From: Nymphaea colorata
Taxonomy: Eukaryota > Streptophyta > Magnoliopsida > Nymphaeales > Nymphaeaceae
NCBI RefSeq assembly: GCF_008831285.2
Contig: NC_045143.1
Coordinates: forward strand, 5,589,503 to 5,653,502
Length of the DNA stretch: 64,000 nucleotides
Direction of reading: 5' to 3'
Shown: positions 12,365 through 21,756 of the stretch, one piece after another
Layout: each line of letters starts with the position of its first letter
How positions within the stretch are numbered: the stretch's first letter is position 1
Translations under genes and position numbers: made by a program
The notes under the pieces: generated by a model
Told to the model about the DNA's origin: nothing
What the model saw: the letters and a program-made list of their open reading frames with translations, nothing else
Database searches by the model: none

Positions 12365-12504
12365 ATGACTGTTGATTGATTATTCACAATGGTGATGATT
12401 ATTTATAATATAATTGAAGATGAAATTTATTGTTGCTTGATACTCATTGTTAAACGGGACAAGAAGGAAGATTTAAACCTTGTGAATAATCAATCAACAG
12501 TCAT
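12365..12504. repeat. Hairpin-forming foldback element, 25-bp arms
   Basis: Positions 12,365-12,389 and 12,480-12,504 are perfect reverse complements of each other (25 bp), enclosing about 90 bp of AT-rich sequence. It lies about 155 bp beyond the stop codon of the minus-strand gene at 12,660. It could be a tiny MITE or a hairpin in that gene's 3' region. I see no clear target duplication. Confidence 0.85.
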
Positions 12505-12659
12505 CAGCTTTCAGTTTTGGTCGTTCCATTTTCGTCTTCTGCGGGAAGAGAATGAACAAAGATGCAGACGGAGGAGGGAAGCGATTTTCACCACAACCAC
12601 CATCACAAAATAGTGAGGGAAATGGATGAAAACTTTGAAATGGAAAGAGGGAAAGATGA

Positions 12660-13190
12660 TCACTCTCTCTCGGAGGGGTTCCTCCAGAAGCCCGTATAGA
12701 GCTTAACCCACTCCTCATCGTCTATCGGAGACGCCTCCGTCTTCGGCAATTCGTCGAGAAACGCCTCCGCCTTTGGCAATTGGTCGAGACACGTGTCCGC
12801 CTTCGGCAATTGGTCGAGACACGCGCCCGGAGCGGCGGCGGAGTCGGGCGGCGCGGGGTGGACCTGCGAGAGCCTCGTATCCTCTCGCTTTCGCTCATGC
12901 AGGAGCGCCATCTTCTTCTTGCCAGCTACACGCCGTTTTTTCTTCTTCTTGAGGGCCTTCCTACACAAACCAGCCGGCAGCCTAACCACGGTGAGTACCA
13001 AAAGGTTGACGAGACCACATGGGCAGCAGCAGCAGACGGCCGCGCACTCGGCGGTGGTTCCGCCGGCAACCTCCGCGAAATGAGCGCACATCGGCGGCTC
13101 TTTCTTTAACAACGGCTGCCGCCGGTCGGTCGGCCGGCGCGCCAGCTGCGTCATCCCAAGGCCACGATCGACCGGCTTCTCTATTCCCAA
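12660..13190 (-). CDS. Conserved plant protein of unknown function with Cys-rich hydrophobic core (176 aa)
   Basis: This is a single-exon ORF of 176 codons. I recognise the architecture of an uncharacterised plant-only family: an N-terminal basic segment (RRQPLLKK, residues 23-30), the core EVAGGTTAECAAVCCCCPCG (40-59), a hydrophobic stretch VNLLVLTVVRLPAGL (61-75), a basic block KKKKKRR (81-87), and a C-terminal GFWRNPSERE-like end (167-176). The clustered cysteines next to a hydrophobic helix suggest membrane association or palmitoylation, but that is inference. Residues 124-153 are three 10-aa repeats of the (C/F)LD(Q/E)LPK type. The gene occurs once, between blocks A and B, and has no lesion. 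No function is assigned. Confidence 0.8.
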   Translation of the reverse strand: MGIEKPVDRGLGMTQLARRPTDRRQPLLKKEPPMCAHFAEVAGGTTAECAAVCCCCPCGLVNLLVLTVVRLPAGLCRKALKKKKKRRVAGKKKMALLHERKREDTRLSQVHPAPPDSAAAPGACLDQLPKADTCLDQLPKAEAFLDELPKTEASPIDDEEWVKLYTGFWRNPSERE

Positions 13191-13423
13191 CAGGGCAGGA
13201 CTCGTCCTTTTATGAAGGGGAGAGAGATGGGAAGAAGGGTGAGCGTCTTTTTTTTATGGGGGCCTAGGAGAAGGCCAATGCCCTCCAGAATTCGACCATC
13301 ACCGGAGAAAGTGGGTGGGGAGGAACGGAACTTCGCCTGCCCGACGGTCGCCCGGTGCGTCTTCTCACTCCGTCGGGAGTGGAAGACAGCTTGTGAATGT
13401 GGCGATTGATAACACGGAGCGCC

Positions 13424-13511
13424 AAAAAAGAGAGGTGGGGGCGGAGCTCTCGGAGACTCAAAAAAGAGAGGTGGGGCGGAGCACTCGGAGACTCAGAAAA
13501 GAGAGGTGGGG
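13424..13511. repeat. 35/36-bp tandem repeat, 2.5 units
   Basis: Units begin at 13,424 (36 bp), 13,460 (35 bp) and 13,495 (partial). Each starts with an A-run followed by GAGAGGTGGGG. They lie upstream of the minus-strand gene at 12,660-13,190. Confidence 0.9.
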
Positions 13512-15004
13512 CATTACCGTTAACGTGGAAATCGGAATTTTGTTTCCGGAAAAATGTTTCTATCCTTCTTCCCTCGTCGTCTCTCTCGCCCTCTGCGTCT
13601 CCTTCTCCCCTCGTTGTCTCTCTCGCCCTCTCACTCTCCTGCTACCTTCCTCGTCTCACTCGCCGGAACGACCGCATCTTGCTCGCCGCCATAGATCAGA
13701 TCCTCATCAGATCTGTGCATCTCCGCCTCTCCACCATAGTTAACCATCTCTCTTTCTCTCTCAATCTCGTCGCTGTTCGTCTGCCGTGAAAAGCAGCCAA
13801 TTTTTTGTGCAGATCTGTGAAGGCGGAGGAGTGACGCTGGAAGAGTGAAGGACTTTTGTGCAGGCCGGTGCGGGAAGGAAAGGCGGTCCACTTCGCTGGT
13901 CGAGTCGTCATCGTCAGGTTCTAATTTCTTCATTTTCTGCCTGTGCTCTGGAATCAGCTCCTTCCCCTTTCCCGTTTCTCGATTCCTGCATTTCCCTCTT
14001 TTTTATGCGATTCTTCTTTTGATTTTGAGTTGGAGAGCGCGAGGTTTGGTTCTCAGGTGTGGGGATTTTTAGAGTTTTTGATAGGGTGGTTTGCTCGGGG
14101 TTGCTATTGTTGATGGGCTCTTCTTTGTCGTCACCATGCTTCTTCTTTTCTGGTTCGACATTATCTCAATATAACTCAGAATGTAAAACTATCGAGCGAG
14201 CTTGCCAGGTGGTAGGTTTTTATAGATTTGGACTTTGTCTTCTTCAATCTGCTGGTTCCAAAGTCGATTCAATCTAGTGGCCTTATTATTAGCCTTGATT
14301 GTCAATGCTCACTCAAATGGATGTTTAGCTTTTCTTCTTGTGATCATAACCTGCATATGCCACAGGCCCACGATGTCTTCTTTCTTGTTCTTCTTCGTCT
14401 TTCACTCACTATTCCTTTTATAGTCTGAAACCCATGAACAGAGGTGCTTGCGCGGAGGAAGCACCCATGTAAAGTTTCATCTCCTTCTGCAAGTTCCTGG
14501 TAATCCTCTGCTGTTGTTTTGGTTGAAAACAGATCCTAGGTGGTCTTACTCTTCAGGCATTGCCCTCTTTTGTGGATGCCGCCATGCTAGAGTTTTATTG
14601 ATTACTTTTTCTTGGTTTTTCACTGAAACCTGTCCCTTGGACCGGAGCCCCTACTGTTTGTGTGTCTCTTCATCTTATTTGAGTCCTCTTTTGCTGTAGT
14701 CTTCATTTTTTGAGCGTCATTGATTCGTGGGGAACTTTTTATTTTCTGGGTGTTTTATCTGCTCAGGATCGTTCTTTCAGATTCGGCTAGATCTGTTGAG
14801 AGGCCTAACTGAATAGCCATTTATTTTGCTTTTATCTTTTCTTTTGGGAGGGTTCGACAGAAATAGTTAATTCTGGTTGCTTTTAGAAATCAGTGGCTTG
14901 TAGGTGCTGTTAATTTGCCATTTTCCACTGCTTCTTTGGTGTGTACCTCTGTGTTGATGACTTGCATACCGATTCTGTATTTGTCGACCAGTAGGCTGTA
15001 GCTC
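13512..15004. other. Unique CT-rich 5'-UTR-like region, no coding exon identified
   Basis: From about 13,560 the plus strand is CT-rich with repeated CGTCTCTCTCGCC motifs, as in plant 5' leaders. A CAG/GTTCTAA site near 13,914 could be a donor into a T-rich intron-like stretch up to about 15,000. One such motif is also present in the IPK2 leader of block B (about 18,572-18,605) but not in block A. No protein-coding sequence is supported. Confidence 0.45.
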
Positions 15005-15028
15005 CCTCCTTCGTACCTATTCCGCATC
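15005..15028. other. 24-bp inverted copy of block spacer at the 5' joint of block B
   Basis: These 24 bp are an exact reverse complement of 6501-6524, downstream of the U6 relic in block A. The TOL exon of block B begins right after it. The end of the insert and the TOL exon share CCGCATC, so the joint shows microhomology. Confidence 0.85.
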
Positions 15029-15497
15029 AGCAGAATGCCTTTTATGGTATGATAAAGCGTCTTTCTGTTTTGATAGAAATTCGAGGATTCCATCTGTTTC
15101 CAACTTTTTAGTTTTGCCATCCTACAAAGCAGATGATGTGTGCTTATGCCTCATTGATTTATTCCTTTTGTCCAATTTCACAGGCGCCCCACGGAGGCTT
15201 CCTCCTGCACCCTGGGATGTCCAGCCCATCCAGACTCAATCTACGGCCTTTGCTTCTATCCAGCAGCCAGGGATGCAGTTTCCTGACCAGAGGACTGCAT
15301 ACTACTTTGCAACAGCGCAGGACTTATCTCAAAGGGCACGGGGCCTTTCTTTCCTAGATAATAGATACACGAGTCCTTACCAGACTTCTGAATCTTACTT
15401 GCAGCCCAAGAATCAAGCTAAGCCTGAGGACAAACTCTTTGGTGATCTTGTAAACATTGCAAAGACAAAATCCAAACCCTCTGCTTCTGTTAGTTGA
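15029..15497 (+). pseudogene. TOL: TOL 3'-end fragment, block B
   Basis: Only the last few codons of the large Gln-rich exon (to about 15,047), the short final intron and the last exon (15,184-15,497) remain. The last exon is the same length as in block A (314 bp), keeps its frame and ends in TGA; it encodes [13 protein letters not shown] to [14 protein letters not shown] and GAT domains are absent, so it cannot be a sorting adaptor. Whether it is transcribed from the CT-rich sequence upstream is unknown. Confidence 0.88.
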
Positions 15498-15812
15498 CTA
15501 AAAAGCTCATGTTACTTTTGAATGATATGCAGCTTCTAGTTCCTGGTTCTAGTGGCCTATTGCGTCTTCCATTCATGTGTCCACTTATTGCAGCGGTGTA
15601 TATTCTTTTCCCATCTACTCTTTTAAAATTTTAGTAACGGTTCCTTGTAAAATAAGAGTGCGGCTTTTGTTTCATTTCGTCGAGTTGGTTTCTGGACTTT
15701 GTTTTGTTCAAGTGTGTAGTTGAGCGCAACCAGACCTCTTTTTCCATCACTATCCTCAGTGTCCAAAAGTTTCAAGCAAGACGATTACCTGCCCTTCAAA
15801 TATGGAACTTAG

Positions 15813-15908
15813 GTCTCTTTGGAGACATCTTATAAAATTGAAACGATACGAAGAGAAAATTAGCATGACCCTTGCATAAGGATGAAACAAATATGAAAGT
15901 TACAAGAG
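15813..15908 (+). pseudogene. U6 snRNA-like pseudogene, block B
   Basis: Same relic as in block A, with GTCTCTTTGGAGACATC at the 5' end and the AGAAAATTAGCATG core. The box equivalent to ACAGAGA reads CGAAGAGA, and GATGACAC has become GATGAAAC. Just after it, this block lacks about 30 bp present in A and C, the same area whose inverted copy sits at 15,005-15,028. Confidence 0.8.
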
Positions 15909-18477
15909 GTACATACGAAGGAGGCAATGTGGATGCCGCCTCGTCAACTTTTATGGTTTTGAAGACGGAGGGAGACGGTTCGAACAAGCACACCTACCTG
16001 GCGACATTTACCATCTTCTAGCATGAACAGAGTCCGGCAGGCTCAAACTGTAAAAGAGATGGTAATGTGCGAGCTATATATATTATATAGTGGGGAAAGA
16101 GGGAGAGAGAGAGAGAGAGTTGAATTGTTCTTTTGTCGATACAAGAACAGCAACGCTGGAAAATGAACAGTGCTAACGCCCCAGAAGTTTACATTTACGG
16201 CTTAAGGAACAGTGATCGAAGGCTAATCAAAATTTTGTTTCTCATTCAAAGAAGGTTGTTATTCTGCTCGTTGACAGTCATAAAGGCATTGAAAGACCTG
16301 ACAAAAACATTAAAAAAAAGGGAAAAGAAAAATGTCAAAAATCTTCCAACAGCTTGCAATCGCACTACTGCTCAGAGAAGGTAGGATGAAGAAAAAGACA
16401 TACACAGCGGATAAGAGTGAACATCCATGGAAACAGACATGCCAATGCATTCAGATCTTGCAGCGATGCAAGTGAAGAAGCTGTAGATGATGTGTAAGCA
16501 AGCACAGATGCATAATCCCAAATGGCGCTAGTATTAGCTTGCACACATTCATGAATAAGACACCAAATGATTTCAAAAGTTTGCATAGGATGTCAGGATC
16601 CCATTGGCCACCAGCGCACGGGTGCTACAAGTGGGATTAACACCTCAGTCCGGTGCACAACAGATGTACTGCTGGTGCAGTTGTTCACTTAGGCTTTAAA
16701 GAAATGCATAAATTTCATTTCGGATTGTATATATAAGGTTTTTCATATGTATGGGACACAATATTTTCACAACGACCAATTTTGACAACCTTGGCTTCTA
16801 TCTCTCTTATCAAAAATGTGATTTGAACGGAGAGAACAAGGAGAGAGATACGGATAGAAGTCAGTTAACATGACTGGGAGAAGTCGGGAACTTTATTCAT
16901 ATAATGTGTGAAACCAATCGGATTTTAAACTGGTTGACTATGCCCTTCATTTAGAGTTCATTTGAAAAAAAGCCATACAGATACAATATGCATGCCTAAA
17001 AACACATAAATCAACATAAAGTCATGTTTTTTTAATATTTAAGATGAGTCTGAGAATCTAAACATTTCAGACTGTTGATTTTAGAATAGATCATTAACTT
17101 TTTGGATGTTAAGATCACAACTATAAGAAAGTTGACAGAAAAGATGAGCAAAAAATGTTAAAAATGAAGTTTGGCAAAACCAACCTCAATATGGAACTGC
17201 TTGAATGTTTTTAATTATATATATATATATGAGCAAAAAATGTTAAAAATGAAGTTTGGTAAAACCAACCTCAATATGGAACTGCTTGAAATGTTTTTAA
17301 TTATATATATATATGTGTGTGTGCGCGTGCGCGCACTTGCACGTGCATCTGCACTCACACTCATGCGACTTAAATTGGCCAAAACAAAGGAGAACATGTA
17401 CATAGTGCACAAGGTTCAGAGAACCAACTCAAACTGAACCAAGCTTAATTGTATAATTCTCAGAAGAGTAAATTGTCCATTAATTGCTCTCAAATAGGAA
17501 TTACTCTGCTCTTTGGTCGGCAAATAAAGTTACTAGCTCATATTTTTCTTACAATAGGAGCAGCTGGACAAGTGGGCATGCATGAATTCCCAAATTTAAA
17601 GATGTGGATGGCAGGGTTCGGCAATTTATCTACATTCTCATTACAGTGAGATGTAATCGGGACAGACAATGTGGTAAGGCAATGCATGCCAACTGACCTT
17701 TGCAACCCCTAGGGCGACCCAATGTGTCATGGATGCCCTTAAGCTCAACGCGGACAGTAGTCACAAGACAACGTAAGCTTCTTGATATCATTGATTCGGT
17801 CAAGAATTTATTTTGCCATTGATTGACTAGATTATAGTTCCTATCACGAGGCAACTTTGATCAGGTTGGCTGTTAAAACAATGTACAGTTGTGGTTTTTG
17901 CTCTACCGGTATGTAAGATGCTCTGTTATGTTATTGAATCTCAAAGACAAATACAGATGCACATAAAAAAGGACCTATTTAATGATTTACTCATGCTTTT
18001 GGTCAGAAAATGCCAAGTTCCAAATTGAAGAACATGGTGGACTGCAAGTCCAGAACAGTCCAATAGGGCATGGTTTACGCCTTGATCTTCACTTCGGGCC
18101 TGGGAACGTGTTCATCGTCTTAGCCCAATTGCCGGCACATAAGTGTGAGGGAAGGATCTTGTTGGTTTAAAACTTTAGATCCTTTTAACTGTTAAGCCAA
18201 GCATCTCTCTGGTTCAAATCTTTTCCCTCCTTGGGATATCTAAATTAGATTGCAACAGTAAGCGGTCACCTTATACTCTTTTAACTTTGTTCTAGATGGA
18301 GTACCCATTGTATGCATGCAATCGTAGATAAGTTTTGTTGCAACTACATTGTAAATGTATAGAGCATCATATACTAAACTGGAAGAGGAAAAAAAATGAA
18401 CGCGCCATGTATACATTACGGGAAGACGACGATTATCGCTAACAGTACCCGGTTGCTATTCCCAAGGAAGCATGGAA
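15909..18477. other. Spacer of block B, no gene seen
   Basis: The spacer corresponds to 6476-8953 in block A. It contains a (GA)n run near 16,096-16,117 and an 85-bp tandem duplication at 17,144-17,312. It lacks the hAT insert of block A and joins at about 18,477 directly to the IPK2 leader, skipping the whole NFD6-like gene. Confidence 0.7.
17144..17312. repeat. 85-bp tandem duplication with AT microsatellite
   Basis: Two units start at 17,144 and 17,229, each running from ATGAGCAAAAAATG to a (TA)n tract. Blocks A and C have one unit, so this arose in block B after the triplication. Confidence 0.9.
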
Positions 18478-18480
18478 GAC

Positions 18481-19168
18481 GTCGGTTGGGGTTCCCCTCG
18501 TCTTCCTCTCCTCGTCGTCGTCCTCCGCCGCTGCCTCAATCCCCACCGCAGCCTCAACACTGAAAAGGAAAACCCCTTGTCGTCTCTCTCGCCGTCTCAC
18601 TCTCCTGTTGTGTAGGTAATCCTCTCTCTCTGTCTCTCTCTCTCTGCGCTGACTCTGCGTTCCTCTCTCTTCCGCCATCCGCCATAACACAGACTTGTTG
18701 CTCGCTCAGTGGATCTGCTTGAGTTGCACAGGAAACATTGTCAACTCGTTGCATGGGCTGAAAAACAATCAGGTGGGGGTTTTCATTGTCTGATAGAAGT
18801 TCCTTCAACAACTCTCTCTCTCGTCGTAGCAGTAGACAACGTCTTTCTCATTCTATTTATCTCTTGCTTCTGCTGGCTGGCTTAATTGTTAGAGACGAGT
18901 GCACACTTTTTCTGGTTTCTTTGTCTTTATTATAAAATCTAAGCTTGGGAAAGGGTTCACACTAAGCAGCACAACAACTTTTTTAGAAATATGTTTCTTT
19001 TATATCAGAAACAATTTTTTTGGAAATATGTTTTTCATCATCACACACATCTGCAAATATTTTTTCATTCCTTTATTCTAAGAAATTTATTTTAATTCTT
19101 TTTCCAATTTCAGGTGTCCAATTCATTAAACGTCCCCTGAGGGAGGAGGGAAGCAGAACTGGAAGGAG
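18481..19168 (+). promoter_or_regulatory. Leader/promoter region of intact IPK2
   Basis: The region starts at the deletion scar. It holds CT-rich stretches (18,560-18,650), a donor-like AG/GTGGGG site at about 18,771 and a T-rich stretch ending TTTCAG at about 19,113, which would define an intron of about 340 bp in the 5' UTR. Compared with block A it has about 34 extra bp directly after that acceptor. Confidence 0.5.
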
Positions 19169-20053
19169 ATGTTGCTGAAAGCCCCGCCGCACCAAGTCGC
19201 CGGCCACCAAGCGGCCGAAGGAAATCTCGGACCCCTTGTCGACGGTGCAGGCCGCTTCTTCAAGCCGCTGCAAGACCATGATCGGGGTTCGAAGGAGGTG
19301 GGGTTTTACCAATCCTTCTGGTCGAACTCCCAGTTGCCACCGAATGTCCATCGATTCTTCCCGTCCTTCTATGGTACCCAACTTCTAGAAGCTTCGGATG
19401 GTTCCGGTCCCCGCGAGCACCTTGTCATCGGCGACGTCGTCTCATCCCTTTATCGTCCTTCTGTGATTGACGTCAAAATCGGGTCTAGAACGTGGTATCC
19501 CGGCGCGTCGGATGAGTACGTGGACAAATGCGTGGAGAAGGACAGGAATTCCACCAGTTTGAAACTGGGGTTTAGGATTTCTGGGTTGCAGGTGTATCAG
19601 AGTGAAGAACCGGGTTTATGGAAGCCTGGGAGGCGTTGGGTGAAGGCCATTCTCAGTGCTGATCAAGTCAGATCGGTCCTGAGGACGTTCGTTTCATCGA
19701 ACGCTTCTTCGAGTTCGCCAGATTGCGGGCATGCACTCGCCATCTTTGGCGGTCCGACCGGAGTTCTGGCGCAGTTGCTGGAATTGAAGCAGTGGTTCGA
19801 GAAGCAGACATTCTACCACTTCTACTCGACGTCGGTGTTGTTGATGTATGGCCAGGATGAGGCCAACGGCAGCCGACCTGTGGCGGCTTCTGTGAAGCTC
19901 GTGGATTTCGCGCATGTTGTGGATGGGGAAGGAGTGATTGATCACAACTTCTTGGGAGGATTGTGTTCGTTGCTAAAGTTTGTGGAGGATATACTTGAGA
20001 GCGTTGATGGTAGTGTGGCTTGGACTAGCAAACTTGGGTCTGCAGCAGATTGA
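19169..20053 (+). CDS. IPK2: Inositol polyphosphate multikinase, IPK2 type (294 aa)
   Basis: One uninterrupted exon of 294 codons, the usual size and structure for plant IPK2. Plant IPK2 phosphorylates IP3/IP4 at the 6- and 3-positions in the route to IP5/IP6. Visible signatures are HQVAGH near the N-terminus (8-13), the substrate/catalytic motif PSVIDVKIG (97-105) followed by SRTWYP, GFRISG (134-139), GVLAQLLELKQWF (198-210), the TSVLLMY version of the conserved Ser-Ser-Leu-type segment (221-227), and DFAH (246-249) with GVIDHNFLGG after it. HLVIGDV (85-90) has Gly where block A and Arabidopsis-type proteins have Asp. It is the only undamaged IPK2 here; block A is a pseudogene and block C lacks it. 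Confidence 0.95.
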   Translation: MLLKAPPHQVAGHQAAEGNLGPLVDGAGRFFKPLQDHDRGSKEVGFYQSFWSNSQLPPNVHRFFPSFYGTQLLEASDGSGPREHLVIGDVVSSLYRPSVIDVKIGSRTWYPGASDEYVDKCVEKDRNSTSLKLGFRISGLQVYQSEEPGLWKPGRRWVKAILSADQVRSVLRTFVSSNASSSSPDCGHALAIFGGPTGVLAQLLELKQWFEKQTFYHFYSTSVLLMYGQDEANGSRPVAASVKLVDFAHVVDGEGVIDHNFLGGLCSLLKFVEDILESVDGSVAWTSKLGSAAD

Positions 20054-21756
20054 TATACTCAAACGCAGTTAGAATCTGCATTTTAGTGTGATCACAGACT
20101 CTTGCTTTAAGTGGTTACATGCTTTCTTTTGAATATTATATGTAGGAAACTTTCAAGAGTTGGATGTTTGGCGATTGACGTTTTCTTCGACGTCTCTGTA
20201 TTTGGTCTTCTTCTTTGTCCTCTTTCTTGGAATTTCTATTCCCAGCAAATACTTTCTTTGTTTTCTGTAAGTTTCATAAGATAGGTTTCTCCGGCTCCCA
20301 ATTATCAAGACAAGCTGGATATTGTGGACTGAACTTGAAATCCCATATCTTGCACGTGGTTCTGCTGAAATTGCTTATAGTGGAGTAGCACTCACCTTAC
20401 GTTGACCGCTTTGTTAAGTTACACCGGAGATTTGTGGAGCATGATTTTGGAGCATTTATCACCTTATGATCCTCAACGGTTAAATGCATCCAGAAGCCCT
20501 GTGTCCGAGGGGACTCTGCATGCATTATACACCAAATTATCTAGATAAGTTAGGACATGAAAACCTTTTGCATAGTGGAGCACAAAAGGGTTTAAATCTT
20601 CCTTCTTGTCCCATTTAATTAGTCACCAGCTCCCTGTGTATGGGTTTGCAGGGTATTCAATAATTTTGAAGATAATTAATTTCTTTATGATATTTAACTT
20701 TTACTGGCATAGGCGTGTAACAGAGAAGCAGTCATGGAGTATCCAGTAATTCTGAGAATTGTCAAGACAGTTTTTTAATTATTTTTTTAGTGGTGTCGAC
20801 TTGAAATGAAGAGGCAATCAAGCTAGCATATATGCATATTTTGATCGTTTGCTACTTTTGAGTATCCTTCGCTGATAGTTCTTAAATGGGTAAGATATGC
20901 ATATTATGAATGGAGAAACTACTGAACCTCCCACTGTTGGTTGTATTTCTTGCCAGTAGATTTGTGTACCAACGCTCCTAGATACATTGTTCCCCTTCTA
21001 TGAACATCAGAGGTAGTGTTTCTTACATTGGCAATATTTTTCTTCCTTTTCTTGGAAAAAGTTGTTTAGCAGCAGCAATGCATGATACTGTTTTCTTTTT
21101 TTCTCTGTCCAAATTGCCTTTTAGTAACAGTCGGTTTAGACTTAAATTTTCCATGCAACTTTTCTAGTTTTAAGTTTTTATCCAACCAGAATAGCCCATC
21201 CGCACAAGAAGACAAAGTTTGGATCATGTGGATACATTTTGCAATGTCTTTAGTAAAGTGTTTGTGTTAAATGAGATTGCTCTCCAAGTTATGGCTTTTT
21301 TGTGAATTTCCTTCTGAAAAAAAAATAAAAGTTTCTAAAATGTAATGCTTCATGCATGTCCCGTCCACATACTTTAGAACTTAAATTTATACAGCCAGGT
21401 TGTCCTTCTCTATTGTCCTGTACATTATACCCTGACTATCTTCATAAATACAAGGGTTTTGGCTCTTTTTTAGGATTATTTCATGTGCATTGTTGTATAA
21501 GCTTGCAGCTTCCACCTTATGTCATGATGCTTTCTTAAGTGGTTCGTTCAGTTAATAATTTTGTTAAGCTACTGGCTTTTGTTGGCTCCTAAGGTCCTTG
21601 ACAGATTGATTGAGAATCAGTGAAATAGGCAGTCAAAACAGCAGTTCTTAGTCATGTATTCCAGCATTTTTGGTGGCATAACTACAGACCCAGCTGTAAT
21701 GGTAATCCCAATGGATGATCACATGGTTCATATATCAGCACTGAGAATGAAGATTG
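20054..21756. other. IPK2 downstream flank and joint to block C
   Basis: Up to 20,683 it matches block A. Positions 20,684-20,920 match block A 12,094-12,348 in reverse orientation. From about 20,920 to 21,756 the sequence has no partner in the window. It may derive from a TOL intron lying left of the window, but this cannot be tested here. No coding exon is seen. Confidence 0.6.
20684..20920. repeat. Segment inverted relative to block A
   Basis: Starts TTTATGATATTTAAC, the reverse complement of block A 12,334-12,348, and continues collinearly in reverse to about 12,094. Block B lacks about 18 bp of it. Sequence to the left matches block A in direct orientation; sequence to the right does not match. 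Confidence 0.88.

Noticed and set aside
14890-15120. 76-codon minus-strand ORF crossing the block B joint
   Set aside because: It spans the rearrangement joint and includes TOL intron sequence; the similarity of part of it to the spacer ORF at 6363-6593 is due to the 24-bp inverted copy.
17982-18170. 62-63-codon plus-strand ORF shared by blocks B and C (27,965-28,156)
   Set aside because: Deleted from block A, no recognisable domain, and conservation is no higher than in the neighbouring spacer.
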